DNA of 42,040 nt from Neobacillus mesonae (GTDB lineage Bacteria; Bacillota; Bacilli; Bacillales; Cytobacillaceae): NCBI RefSeq assembly GCF_023715155.1, contig NZ_JAMBNQ010000042.1, positions 1 to 42,040 on the forward strand, read 5' to 3'. Below the pieces are notes generated by a model. The model had not been told where the DNA came from. It was given only the letters and a program-made list of their open reading frames with translations, and ran no database searches. Position 1 is the first letter of the stretch. Each line of letters starts with the position of its first letter. The position numbers and the translations under genes were made by a program. Of this stretch, positions 15,384 through 23,027 are shown piece by piece.

Positions 15384-15412
15384 TAAAAGTTTAACATAAT
15401 AGATAAAACATT

Positions 15413-15445
15413 AAATAGCAGTCAATAGCAGGCTGCTATTTTTCA
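15413..15445 (+). terminator. Terminator after the 34-residue peptide gene
   Basis: AAATAGCAG (15413-15421) and CTGCTATTT (15433-15441), then TTC. It lies 29 nt after the stop at 15383. Confidence 0.7.
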
Positions 15446-15522
15446 TAATCCAAAGAAAAGTGCGTAAATATTAATCATAAACTTTAGCAGAGTCATTATA
15501 GTAAATGTAAATGTCACTATAA

Positions 15523-15543
15523 ATACATAGAATTTCTATGTAT
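15523..15543. promoter_or_regulatory. 21-bp palindrome overlapping a possible promoter
   Basis: ATACATAGAA-T-TTCTATGTAT is a perfect palindrome around one base. TATAAT lies at 15541-15546 at its right edge. It is 124 bp upstream of the gene at 15667 and may be an operator; no -35 hexamer is obvious. Confidence 0.4.
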
Positions 15544-15666
15544 AATATAATTATGAAACAGAACTAAGGAGAGTACATAAAAATCTTATTTAATTAGTCA
15601 AATCATCTTTCACAACTCTATAACCTAATAAACGCCCAATAACACATAGAAAAATAGGGAGAGAAA

Positions 15667-16221
15667 ATGCGAATAAAATATATTGTATTACTTGCGTTAA
15701 TTATCTTAATTGGAATTGTCGGCTTTCAAACGATTTCTCGCTTTACAGAAGGACGAAGTTATTACTTTAAACATTCTGATTCAACCAACCTTTCAAATGA
15801 ATCCTTTGGGGACGTACGACTGCACGATAATATTCATCATCCATCTTTTGTAGAGGAATATGGAATACCTCTTAGCAGGGAGGATAACGATTTATACGAT
15901 TATTATCATTGGAAAGGTGGATTAGAAACGGCTTCAGTTATCACCGGGAAAGAAAAAGGGAATATTGTTCGTTTAATAATTGGGGAAGTAGAAGAAGGTG
16001 TAAGGGCCAAATCCAGCCTTAAAACAGTAAAAGGAATCGCAATTGGCAGTACGAAACAAGATGTTATGGATTCTTATGGTTCAAATTACTATACAAGGAC
16101 AGAGCAAGGTGTAGATATCATCGGATATGTTGACCATAAACTTCGTACCACCATTGAATTTTGGCTGGTAGAGGATGGAAAGGTAGCGGAAATACGATTA
16201 GATGACACAAACATTGACTAA
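15667..16221 (+). CDS. Membrane-anchored or secreted protein of unknown function
   Basis: 184 residues, ATG 15667 behind AGGGAGAG. An N-terminal hydrophobic segment (about 5-21, IVLLALIILIGIVGF) is an uncleaved signal or anchor, so the rest is outside the membrane. The C-terminal half has KGIAIGSTKQDVMDSYGSNY (about 121-140), which resembles the GxTxxxVxxxYG pattern of small SmpA/OmlA-like beta-alpha domains, followed by strands ending VAEIRLDD. No enzyme motif is visible. I cannot name the family. An upstream 21-bp palindrome may control it. Confidence 0.75.
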   Translation: MRIKYIVLLALIILIGIVGFQTISRFTEGRSYYFKHSDSTNLSNESFGDVRLHDNIHHPSFVEEYGIPLSREDNDLYDYYHWKGGLETASVITGKEKGNIVRLIIGEVEEGVRAKSSLKTVKGIAIGSTKQDVMDSYGSNYYTRTEQGVDIIGYVDHKLRTTIEFWLVEDGKVAEIRLDDTNID

Positions 16222-16398
16222 TGAACGATGAATTATTCAAATGAGGTAACGGCGGAACCTCTATTGATCTTTCAAAGTTAATTTGTGAAAGCTTGTACTT
16301 TAACGAAACGGGAACGTTTCTTTAAGAAGGAGAAATACGTTTATTTATTGAAGGGGCAGGTTAGGAAAATATGTTCACAAAATAAGGGGGGATTGGAC

Positions 16399-16587
16399 GT
16401 GGATTTGTTATCTTGGATTACTGTTGGTTTCATCATTATTGGTTTTATTGTTCTTACTTTTATAAAAAGAAATATAGAAAGGAAGAAAGGGTCGACTGCC
16501 CATTCAATTGTTTGGTGGATAGTGGGGACCACCGTTTGGGGAGCAGCGAGTATCATTCTTATTGTATGGTGGTTTAGCAGAATTTAG
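16399..16587 (+). CDS. Small two-helix membrane protein
   Basis: 62 residues from GTG 16399, behind a strong AAGGGGGG site. Two hydrophobic helices (WITVGFIIIGFIVLTFI and IVWWIVGTTVWGAASIILIV) flank a basic loop KRNIERKKGSTAHS. The frame is open upstream to 16285, but the ribosome binding site fixes the GTG. Function unknown; short membrane proteins of this shape are common in Bacillus. Confidence 0.65.
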   Translation: MDLLSWITVGFIIIGFIVLTFIKRNIERKKGSTAHSIVWWIVGTTVWGAASIILIVWWFSRI

Positions 16588-16925
16588 GGGGTTCTTGCTG
16601 CAGTTTTAAAGGAAGCAGGTACATTTTGAAAGAGTGTACTTAACAAATGGTGGCATTAGTGTAAAAATAAATTGATTTTAAAGATATAGACCATATCTTC
16701 GTTATTCAATTAAAAAAATTTCACAGTCTAAGTCGCTAATCGCCTTTATTGGCTACCGAAACCCTGACCGGGCTATCCTCGAACAAGAATTGCAGTGCTT
16801 CAGCATTTAAGTCAGATAGGCAGTATATCTGGACAAATAGTCCTTTTGCAATTATAAGGAGGCTGCCGTCAGGGCTCATTAAAGAACGGAATGGCCGATG
16901 TTATTCTGTGTTTTAAAATAAGAAG
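16588..16925. other. Gene-free region
   Basis: Contains a stretch of higher complexity (16735-16910) without an open frame and with phrases such as GAAACCCTGACCGGGCTATCC. It may be an eroded element; I do not recognise it. Confidence 0.3.
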
Positions 16926-17008
16926 AAAAATGGGTTTTAAATCCATTTTTGTAAATAAAATGATAAAAACCCTGTTTCTTGATTTGTTTATCAAAAACAG
17001 GGTTTTTT
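16926..17008. terminator. Two adjacent terminator-type hairpins
   Basis: AAAAATGG (16926-16933) pairs with CCATTTTT (16943-16950). AAAACCCTGTTT (16966-16977) pairs with AAACAGGGTTTT (16995-17006), followed by TT on the plus strand, with TTTTTATCATTTT on the minus. They separate the small membrane genes from the 51-bp repeat array. Confidence 0.7.
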
Positions 17009-17090
17009 AATAAGTTTATTTTATTTTATATATTATTTTTAATAAAGTTAAGGCTTTGCTTAATAATATTAATAAATATGTTAAAATGGG

Positions 17091-18320
17091 ATGGAAATGG
17101 TCTTTCAAAGCTTCGATGAAGGACAGAATCTAGATCTTATGAAGGAAGCTGTCTATCATAGCTCTGATGAAAGACAAAATATAGATTTTTGGAAGGAGGT
17201 TGTCTTTCATAGCTTCGATGAAGGACAGAAACTTGATTTTATGAAGGAAGCTGTCTTTCATAGCTCCGATGAAGGACAAAATATAGATTTTTGGAAGGAA
17301 GTTGTCTTTCAAAGCTTCGATGAAGGACAGAATCTTGATCTTATGAAGGAAGCTGTCTTTCATAGCTCTGATGAAAGACAAAATATAGATTTTTCAGAGG
17401 AAATGGTCTTTCAAAGCTTCGATGAAGGACAGAATCTAGATTTTGCAGAGGAAGCTGTCTATCATAGCCTCGATGAAAGACAGAATTCAGATTTTTCGAA
17501 GGAAGTTGTCTATCATAGCTCCGATGAAGGACAAAATATAGATTTTTGGAAGGAAGTTGTCTTTCAAAGCTTCGATGAAGGACAGAAACTTGATTTTATG
17601 AAGGAAGCTGTCTTTCATAGCTCTGATGAAAGACAAAATATAGATTTTTCAGAGGAAATGGTCTTTCAAAGCTTCGATGAAGGACAAAATATAGATTTTT
17701 GGAAGGAAGTTGTCTTTCATAGCTTCGATGAAGGACAGATTCTAGATTTTTCAGAGGAAATGGTCTTTCAAAGCTTCGATGAAGGACAAAATATAGACTT
17801 TTGGAAGGAAACGGTCTTTCATAGCTTCGATGAAGGACAGAATCTTGATCTTATGAAGGAAGCTGTCTTTCATAGCTCTGATGAAAGACAAAATATAGAT
17901 TTTTGGAAGGAAGTTGTCTTTCATAGCTTCGATGAAGGACAGATTCTAGATTTTTCAGAGGAAATGGTCTTTCATAGCTCTGATGAAAGACAAAATATAG
18001 ATTTTTGGAAGGAGGTTGTCTTTCAAAGCTTCGATGAAGGACAGAAACTTGATTTTATGAAGGAAGCTGTCTTTCATAGCTCTGATGAAGGACAAAATAT
18101 AGATTTTTCAGAGGAAATGGTCTTTCAAAGCTTCGATGAAGGACAGAAACTTGATTTTATGAAGGAAGCTGTCTTTCAAAGCTTCGATGAAGGACAGAAT
18201 CTTGATCTTATGAAGGAAGCTGTCTTTCATAGCTCTGATGAAAGACAAAATATAGATTTTTCAGAGGAAATGGTCTTTAATAGCTTCGATGAAGGACAGA
18301 ATTTAGATTTTTATCTTTAA
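17091..18320 (+). CDS. Open reading frame across the 51-bp array: 17-residue repeat protein, doubtful
   Basis: 409 codons without a stop, reading MEM then 23 copies of a 17-residue unit, and a final 15 residues. Consensus unit VFHSFDEGQNLDFWKEV. Positions 3-5 (QSF, HSS, HSF), 8 (G or R), 10-11 (NL, NI, KL, IL) and the last four (MKEA, WKEV, SEEM) vary. It is acidic and has no membrane segment. The start has no ribosome binding site, and the sister array at 41313 is broken by a one-base insertion, so the frame may be a by-product of a repeat whose period is a multiple of three. Against that, no stop has arisen in 24 diverged units. Confidence 0.35.
   Translation: MEMVFQSFDEGQNLDLMKEAVYHSSDERQNIDFWKEVVFHSFDEGQKLDFMKEAVFHSSDEGQNIDFWKEVVFQSFDEGQNLDLMKEAVFHSSDERQNIDFSEEMVFQSFDEGQNLDFAEEAVYHSLDERQNSDFSKEVVYHSSDEGQNIDFWKEVVFQSFDEGQKLDFMKEAVFHSSDERQNIDFSEEMVFQSFDEGQNIDFWKEVVFHSFDEGQILDFSEEMVFQSFDEGQNIDFWKETVFHSFDEGQNLDLMKEAVFHSSDERQNIDFWKEVVFHSFDEGQILDFSEEMVFHSSDERQNIDFWKEVVFQSFDEGQKLDFMKEAVFHSSDEGQNIDFSEEMVFQSFDEGQKLDFMKEAVFQSFDEGQNLDLMKEAVFHSSDERQNIDFSEEMVFNSFDEGQNLDFYL
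17100..18320 (+). repeat. Tandem array of 24 units of 51 bp
   Basis: Units start every 51 bp exactly from 17100 to 18273, the last being truncated. Each begins GTCTTTCATAGCTTCGATGA or a close variant. Within units the segment GTCTTTCAT-N7-ATGAAAGAC is an inverted repeat, perfect over 9 bp in several units (for example 17355-17379) and weaker where the right arm is ATGAAGGAC. At least three tail types alternate irregularly. The same unit builds the array at 41313 onward. Confidence 0.95.
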
Positions 18321-18336
18321 GAAGAGATAGGGATGA

Positions 18337-18642
18337 ATGAGTGTGGATATCAAAAATGTACCAAATTGGATTCTGTCTTTGGAAGCTGAAGATATGGAAT
18401 TCATTAAAAACTTTGTTATTAAATCAGGTTCTTTAAAAGAAATTGCTAAAGTTTATGAGGTTTCATATCCAACAGTCAGACTTAAACTAGACAGATTAAT
18501 TGAAAAAATAAAAATTAATGACGCTGTAGATAACGAAGAATTTATCAAGTTTATTAAACACCTTTCGATTGATGATCGAATAAGTGTAGAAGATGCAAAG
18601 TTGATTATTGAAAAATATAAACAAGAAAGGAATGAGAAGTAA
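18337..18642 (+). CDS. DUF2089-family helix-turn-helix protein
   Basis: 101 residues, ATG 18337. It starts 16 bp after the end of the repeat array. VPNWILSLEAEDMEFIKNFV is followed by a helix-turn-helix, GSLKEIAKVYEVSYPTVRLK (about 32-51), and a C-terminal helical part ending EKYKQERNEK. This matches DUF2089 proteins, small putative regulators of Firmicutes. The stop codon overlaps the start of the next small gene (TAATG), so they are translationally coupled, and a spoIIM-like gene follows. A regulator controlling the membrane proteins behind it is plausible; its targets are not known. Confidence 0.8.
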   Translation: MSVDIKNVPNWILSLEAEDMEFIKNFVIKSGSLKEIAKVYEVSYPTVRLKLDRLIEKIKINDAVDNEEFIKFIKHLSIDDRISVEDAKLIIEKYKQERNEK

Positions 18643-18779
18643 TGGACTTTGATATTTATAGAGTTCTTATTTTTGCTGGTGTTTTAGCTGTTCAATTTTT
18701 CCTTTCAAGCAGGAATCATGCATTTTTTAAAGGGAGAATGTATCTAAATGAGGATGCCTGCACTAATAAATACAGTTGA
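18642..18779 (+). CDS. Small membrane protein coupled to the DUF2089 gene
   Basis: 45 residues from ATG 18642, which overlaps the preceding stop as TAATG. One hydrophobic segment (about 5-20, IYRVLIFAGVLAVQFF), then SSRNHAFFKGRMYLNEDACT. The 3' end overlaps the spoIIM-like start at 18748 in another frame. Three overlapping genes in a row suggest one operon. The end NEDACTNKYS matches no family I recognise. Confidence 0.55.
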   Translation: MDFDIYRVLIFAGVLAVQFFLSSRNHAFFKGRMYLNEDACTNKYS

Positions 18780-19366
18780 TCATGTTGTTTTGAAAAGAGC
18801 TATTAATTTTTTCATATTTGCTGCAGTGATAACGATTTTTTCCGCAACAATTACATACATAATGAATCCGGACATAAAAAGAGTAATGGAAGGGTTGGGT
18901 GATAGTTCATTAGGCAAAATAAAGGAATCTACAGGTATAGATAAAGTATGGTCATATGTTGTTCATAACGGTTTTGCGGTTCCTTTGCAAATGTTTATCT
19001 TAGCATTCATTCCTATTCCATTTTTATATTGTATCAATATCGTAACAACTAATGCCTTGCTTGGAGTTGTTTTTGGAATTGCTTTACAAGCTGATTCTGA
19101 AAAAGGCTTTGAGCTAATAATTTCTTCCTCATTCTGCTTTTGAGATTTTCGCTTATTGCTTCCTTGCAGCAATTCTCTTGGAATTCAATCAAGTTGTGAG
19201 AACCAAAATAAGAAATATCTTTAAGAAAAGGAAAGAAGGAGATTCTTTCGTTGAAAAATTCCTAAAGACAATAAGAATTTACGCTGTTATTGTTTTTCCG
19301 TTCATCATCATTGCTGCGTTTCTAGAAACTTATATAGCGGACATGATACTCAATTTATTTCAGTAG
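18748..19366 (+). pseudogene. SpoIIM-like (DUF95) membrane protein, frameshifted
   Basis: The first 127 or so codons encode a membrane protein (FFIFAAVITIFSATITYI, later MFILAFIPIPFLYCINIVTT and ALLGVVFGIALQA) of the stage II sporulation protein M family. Near 19122-19128 the frame changes. Read one base on, the sequence gives PHSAFEIFAYCFLAAILLEF and continues to IIIAAFLETYIADMILNLFQ-stop at 19366, the expected C-terminus. The lesion is a net +1 or -2 in TTTCTTCCTC. Joined, the protein is about 205 residues, normal for the family. True SpoIIM acts in engulfment; this copy, linked to a DUF2089 gene, is probably a paralogue. Confidence 0.8.
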
Positions 19367-19500
19367 GAGGTAATTTTAATAGAATGAGGTGCGTGATTTA
19401 TCCAGAAGAAATTTCATAAGTCATTGATCTTACTCTATTGGAACCCAGTGTCTTCTATTCAGCAATTGTGCGCTTTAATCTAAATTTAGAAATATTATAA

Positions 19501-19605
19501 AAGCTAAGTGTTAACCTAATCGAATGGTGACACCCAGCTTTTATTATTTCGGCGGCTGAAGCTGTTTTATCTGCGGGTGGAAGTACTATATCTAAGCCTA
19601 AAAAA
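19501..19605 (+). repeat. Terminator hairpin followed by a single degenerate unit of the 42-bp repeat
   Basis: AAGCTAAGTGT (19501-19511) and ACACCCAGCTT (19530-19540), then TTATTATTT, form a terminator-like hairpin. The next 60 bp (GCTGTTTTATCTGCGGGTGG, AAGTA) resemble one unit of the 42-bp array. The same pair, hairpin then repeat, occurs at 40606-40730, where the unit is amplified. Confidence 0.5.
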
Positions 19606-19680
19606 TCGATAACTATTTGCCGGAAAGCGGCTTTGTTATAGATGTAACATCGCCGAGGAAGAAAAATAACACTTTTTAAG

Positions 19681-19710
19681 AGAATCTAGTTCAACTAGGT
19701 TCTTTTTTGT
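19681..19710 (+). terminator. Terminator upstream of the sialate operon
   Basis: AGAATCTAGTT (19681-19691) and AACTAGGTTCT (19693-19703), with one T-G pair, then TTTTTTG. It insulates the nan promoter from upstream transcription. Confidence 0.65.
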
Positions 19711-19760
19711 TTTCTGCCAACTGGAATATATTTCACCCCTTCCCACAATATTGATAATTA

Positions 19761-19833
19761 GTTGTCATTATTAAAATTATATTTGACAACAAATTTTCAA
19801 AATGATATATTCATATTGTGAAAACGCTTTTCA
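19761..19833 (+). promoter_or_regulatory. nan operon promoter with a cre site and an inverted repeat over the -35
   Basis: TTGACA (19783-19788) and TATATT (19806-19811) are 17 nt apart. TGAAAACGCTTTTCA (19819-19833) matches the CcpA cre consensus and lies at about the transcription start, where CcpA represses when preferred sugars are present. GTTGTCA (19761-19767) and TGACAAC (19784-19790) form an inverted repeat whose right arm overlaps the -35. It could be the operator of the RpiR-type regulator encoded at 25743. Confidence 0.8.
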
Positions 19834-19909
19834 CCTATCTTTTTAAGAGATGATAAAGCATTAGAAAATAAAAGTTCTACATCAAAGAAATAAGGGTAGG
19901 AGAGGTAGT

Positions 19910-20599
19910 ATGGACGTTCTGGATCAGGTAAAGAACAAACTCATTGTTTCCTGCCAAGCCTTAGAAGATGAACCGCTTCATGATTCATATATTATGGGAA
20001 AAATGGCTTTGGCAGCAAAACTAGGAGGGGCAAGCGGGATACGCGCAAACACAGTAAAGGATATCCAAGCCATTAAGAAAGAAGTGGACCTTCCTATTAT
20101 CGGCATTATTAAACGAGATTACGAGGATAGTAATGTCTATATTACAGCAACGATGAAGGAAGTCGATGCGCTTTGTGAGGAAGGTGTCGATATCATTGCT
20201 TTTGATGCGACAAAACAAGTAAGACCAAATGGGGAAACCTTTCAGGAGTTCTTTGGTAAGGTGAAGAGGAAGTATCCAGATCAATTGTTTATGGCTGATA
20301 TTTCGACAGTGGAAGAAGCCATCGCAGCGGAAGAAGCCGGAGTGGATATCGTAGCGACTACGATGGGAGGATATACTTCCTATTCAAAAGGAATTGTCCC
20401 ATTAGAATTGTTGGAACAAGTCGTGTCCAAGGTTTCAGTTCCTGTCATTGCAGAAGGAAATATGGATACACCAGATAAGGCCAGAAGAGCTTTAGAAATC
20501 GGTGCACATGCCGTAGTGGTAGGCAGTGCGATTACACGTCCAAAATTAATAACAGAAAAATTTGCTAAAGCAATCAATGCTAATTTAATTCAGAAATAA
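19910..20599 (+). CDS. nanE: N-acetylmannosamine-6-phosphate 2-epimerase
   Basis: 229 residues, ATG 19910 behind GGAGAGG. A TIM-barrel enzyme that turns ManNAc-6-P into GlcNAc-6-P, the step joining sialate catabolism to the nag genes. The family motifs are present: IIGIIKRDY with the catalytic Lys K68, FDATKQVRP (98-106), VATTMGGYT (148-156) and IAEGNM with Glu E182, followed by the phosphate-binding end AVVVGSAITRP. Length is standard. First gene of the operon, so it carries the cre-controlled leader (promoter at 19783). Next is nanA 20 bp downstream. Confidence 0.95.
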   Translation: MDVLDQVKNKLIVSCQALEDEPLHDSYIMGKMALAAKLGGASGIRANTVKDIQAIKKEVDLPIIGIIKRDYEDSNVYITATMKEVDALCEEGVDIIAFDATKQVRPNGETFQEFFGKVKRKYPDQLFMADISTVEEAIAAEEAGVDIVATTMGGYTSYSKGIVPLELLEQVVSKVSVPVIAEGNMDTPDKARRALEIGAHAVVVGSAITRPKLITEKFAKAINANLIQK

Positions 20600-20619
20600 A
20601 AAATAAGAGGGTGCTAAAC

Positions 20620-21486
20620 ATGAAAGGGATATTCACAGCGTTAATGTGTTCATTTGATGAAAAAGGGCAGGTAAATGAAAAGGGATTAAGAGAGATTATC
20701 CGTTATAATATTGATGTTCAAAAAGTAGACGGCTTGTATATCAATGGCAGTACAGGCGAAAACTTCTTAATTTCAACAGAACAAAAGAGACAAATCTTTG
20801 AAATTGTGAAAGATGAAGTAAAAGACCAAGTAACATTAATCGCTCAAATCGGTTCGTTAAATATTGATGAAGCCGTTGAATTAGCTCAATTTGTTACCGA
20901 ATTGGGATATGATGCGATTTCGGCTGTAACGCCTTTCTACTATAAGTTCGATTTCGAAGAGATTAAAGATTACTATAATACTATTTTAGAAAACGTTAAC
21001 AATAAAATGATTATTTACTCTATTCCAGCATTAACCGGGGTAAGTATGAACCTTGACCAATTTGGAGAGCTTTTTGAAAATGAAAAAATTATTGGGGTGA
21101 AGTTTACAGCGCCTGATTTCTTCTTATTAGAAAGACTTCGTCATGCCTATCCTGAAAAACTTATTTACTCAGGTTTTGATGAAATGCTGCTTTCTGCAAG
21201 CGTCTTAAATGTAGATGGAGCCATCGGCAGTACCTTTAATGTAAATGGAAGCCGTGCAAGACAAATCTTTGAATTAGCGCAAAAAGGTCAAATTGCAGAA
21301 GCCAGGGAAATTCAAAGAGTAACCAATGACTTGATTGCTGCGATTCTAGATAACGGCTTATATCCAACGATCAAAGAGATTTTAAAAACAAAAGGTGTTG
21401 ACGCAGGTGTTTGCAGGAAGCCAATGAAGGCGTTGACAGAAGAGAAAGTTCAACGTGCAAAACAAATTGCGGAAAAATATCTTTAA
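20620..21486 (+). CDS. nanA: N-acetylneuraminate lyase
   Basis: 288 residues from ATG 20620 (AGAGGG nearby; the frame is open nine bases further to a GTG that I do not prefer). Cleaves N-acetylneuraminate into ManNAc and pyruvate. A DHDPS/NAL-type barrel with GSTGE (43-47, carboxylate binding), Tyr133 in IIYSIPALTG and the Schiff-base lysine K161 in GVKFTAPD. IGSTFNVNG near residues 205-213 is also typical of the lyases. All catalytic residues are in place. It precedes the transporter gene by 27 bp. Confidence 0.94.
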   Translation: MKGIFTALMCSFDEKGQVNEKGLREIIRYNIDVQKVDGLYINGSTGENFLISTEQKRQIFEIVKDEVKDQVTLIAQIGSLNIDEAVELAQFVTELGYDAISAVTPFYYKFDFEEIKDYYNTILENVNNKMIIYSIPALTGVSMNLDQFGELFENEKIIGVKFTAPDFFLLERLRHAYPEKLIYSGFDEMLLSASVLNVDGAIGSTFNVNGSRARQIFELAQKGQIAEAREIQRVTNDLIAAILDNGLYPTIKEILKTKGVDAGVCRKPMKALTEEKVQRAKQIAEKYL

Positions 21487-21513
21487 TGATTTAACACCTG
21501 GGAGGGTAGAAAC

Positions 21514-23010
21514 ATGACAGGTACATTTACAATACTCGACTATATCATATTGTTCGCCTACCTGCTATTTATTTTATGGGTGGGTATGGCAGTAGCCAAA
21601 ACAGAAATGCAAGGAAAAGAGTTCTTCAAAGGAGACGGCTCTATTCCTTGGTGGGTTACTTCAGTTAGTTTATTTGCGACTCTTTTGAGTCCCATTTCCT
21701 TCCTATCATTAGCAGGTAACTCTTATTTAGGGACATGGGAGCTTTGGTTTGCTCAATTAGGTTTATTTATTGCAGTGCCAATCGCTATTTATTTTTTCTT
21801 ACCAGTGTATCGAAATTTGAATTTAGATACAGCTTATGAATATTTAGAACGCCGTTTTGATGTAAAATTGCGGGTAATCGGCAGTGTCTTATTTATCATT
21901 TATCAAATCGGGCGTATGTCTATTATCATGTATTTACCTGCGCTGGCATTGGCAGCGGTTACAGGTATTCATGCAGTATGGATCATCCTGTTCATGGGTG
22001 TGATTGCCACGATTTACTCTGCATTTGGCGGGATTAAATCCGTTCTTTGGACAGACTTTATCCAAGGTGTGGTTCTCATTGGCGGCGGTATTTTTGCTCT
22101 GATTATGCTGCTCTTCTATATTAAAGGCGGTATCGGAGAAGTGTTCAAAACGGGTATAGCTGATACGAAGTTTTTCACGGATACACCGTTTTTTGATCCA
22201 AACTTTGTCAATAATAGTGTGATCCTTTTAATTGTAGGTGCTGGTCTTTCTACAGCATTCTCCTATATTTCGAGTCAGGACATGGTCCAGCGTTATTTAA
22301 CGACAGATAACTTAAAAGAAATGAATAAAATGACGTTCCTAAACGGTATACTTTCACTTGGAACCGCCACATTGTTCTTCTTTATCGGGACTGCATTATA
22401 TACATTCTATAAGCAGCAAACAGGTCCAATGCCTGATGGAAAAGCAGACTTAATTTTTGCTAACTTTATCGTTTCCCAATTGCCTGCTGGTATTTCAGGT
22501 CTATTAATTGCCGGGCTGTTTGCGGCAGGCCAATCGACACTTTCAACTGGTTTAAACAGTGTGGCAACAAGCTGGACGCTGGATATTCAAAAAGTGTTGA
22601 AACCAGATATGACAGATGAAAAAGGAACAAAAATGGCTCGTTCTGTTTCAACCTTTGTTGGGATCTTCTCAATCGCTTTTGCTATTGTTCTTGTCTATAC
22701 CGATGTAAGTAATGCTTACGCATGGTTTAATGGATTAATGGGATTAGTACTAGGTATTATTGGCGGTACATTTACATTAGGCGTCATGACCAAACGGGCA
22801 AATGCGAAAGGTGCGCTGCTTGGTTTCATAGGAACAACGGTTGTCGCGATTTATATTTCCTACTTTACTGATATTTCATTATGGGCCTATTCCATTATTA
22901 ACTTAGTCGTTTCTATTGTATTAGGCTATGGCTTCAGCTTACTTTTCAAAGAGAAAAGTAAAGCGGAAGAGGCAGATTTAACGTTCTATGATCGTAATAA
23001 AGCTGTTTAA
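21514..23010 (+). CDS. Sodium:solute symporter (SSS family), probable sialic acid transporter
   Basis: 498 residues, start behind GGGAGGG. About 13 hydrophobic helices in the LeuT-type fold of the SSS family. The motif FFKGDGSIPWWVTSVSLFAT near residues 37-56 and AGLFAAGQSTLSTGLNSVAT near 336-355 are characteristic of the family (GxxAAxxST, with the Na2 site residues). Location between nanA and the other nan genes points to sialic acid as substrate, as in characterised SiaT-type symporters. This is inferred from context, since SSS sequences alone do not fix substrate. No TRAP or ABC sialate uptake genes are present in the window. Confidence 0.88.
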   Translation: MTGTFTILDYIILFAYLLFILWVGMAVAKTEMQGKEFFKGDGSIPWWVTSVSLFATLLSPISFLSLAGNSYLGTWELWFAQLGLFIAVPIAIYFFLPVYRNLNLDTAYEYLERRFDVKLRVIGSVLFIIYQIGRMSIIMYLPALALAAVTGIHAVWIILFMGVIATIYSAFGGIKSVLWTDFIQGVVLIGGGIFALIMLLFYIKGGIGEVFKTGIADTKFFTDTPFFDPNFVNNSVILLIVGAGLSTAFSYISSQDMVQRYLTTDNLKEMNKMTFLNGILSLGTATLFFFIGTALYTFYKQQTGPMPDGKADLIFANFIVSQLPAGISGLLIAGLFAAGQSTLSTGLNSVATSWTLDIQKVLKPDMTDEKGTKMARSVSTFVGIFSIAFAIVLVYTDVSNAYAWFNGLMGLVLGIIGGTFTLGVMTKRANAKGALLGFIGTTVVAIYISYFTDISLWAYSIINLVVSIVLGYGFSLLFKEKSKAEEADLTFYDRNKAV

Positions 23011-23027
23011 GATCGCAGGGTGTAAAA

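Noticed and set aside
17130..17381. 83-codon minus-strand frame across the 51-bp array
   Set aside because: It arises from the repeat in the opposite strand and ends within the array; no ribosome binding site.
17100..18320. CRISPR-like array (regular repeats with a palindromic core)
   Set aside because: The segments between the inverted-repeat cores are themselves near-identical from unit to unit, so there are no unique spacers, and no cas genes are seen in the window.
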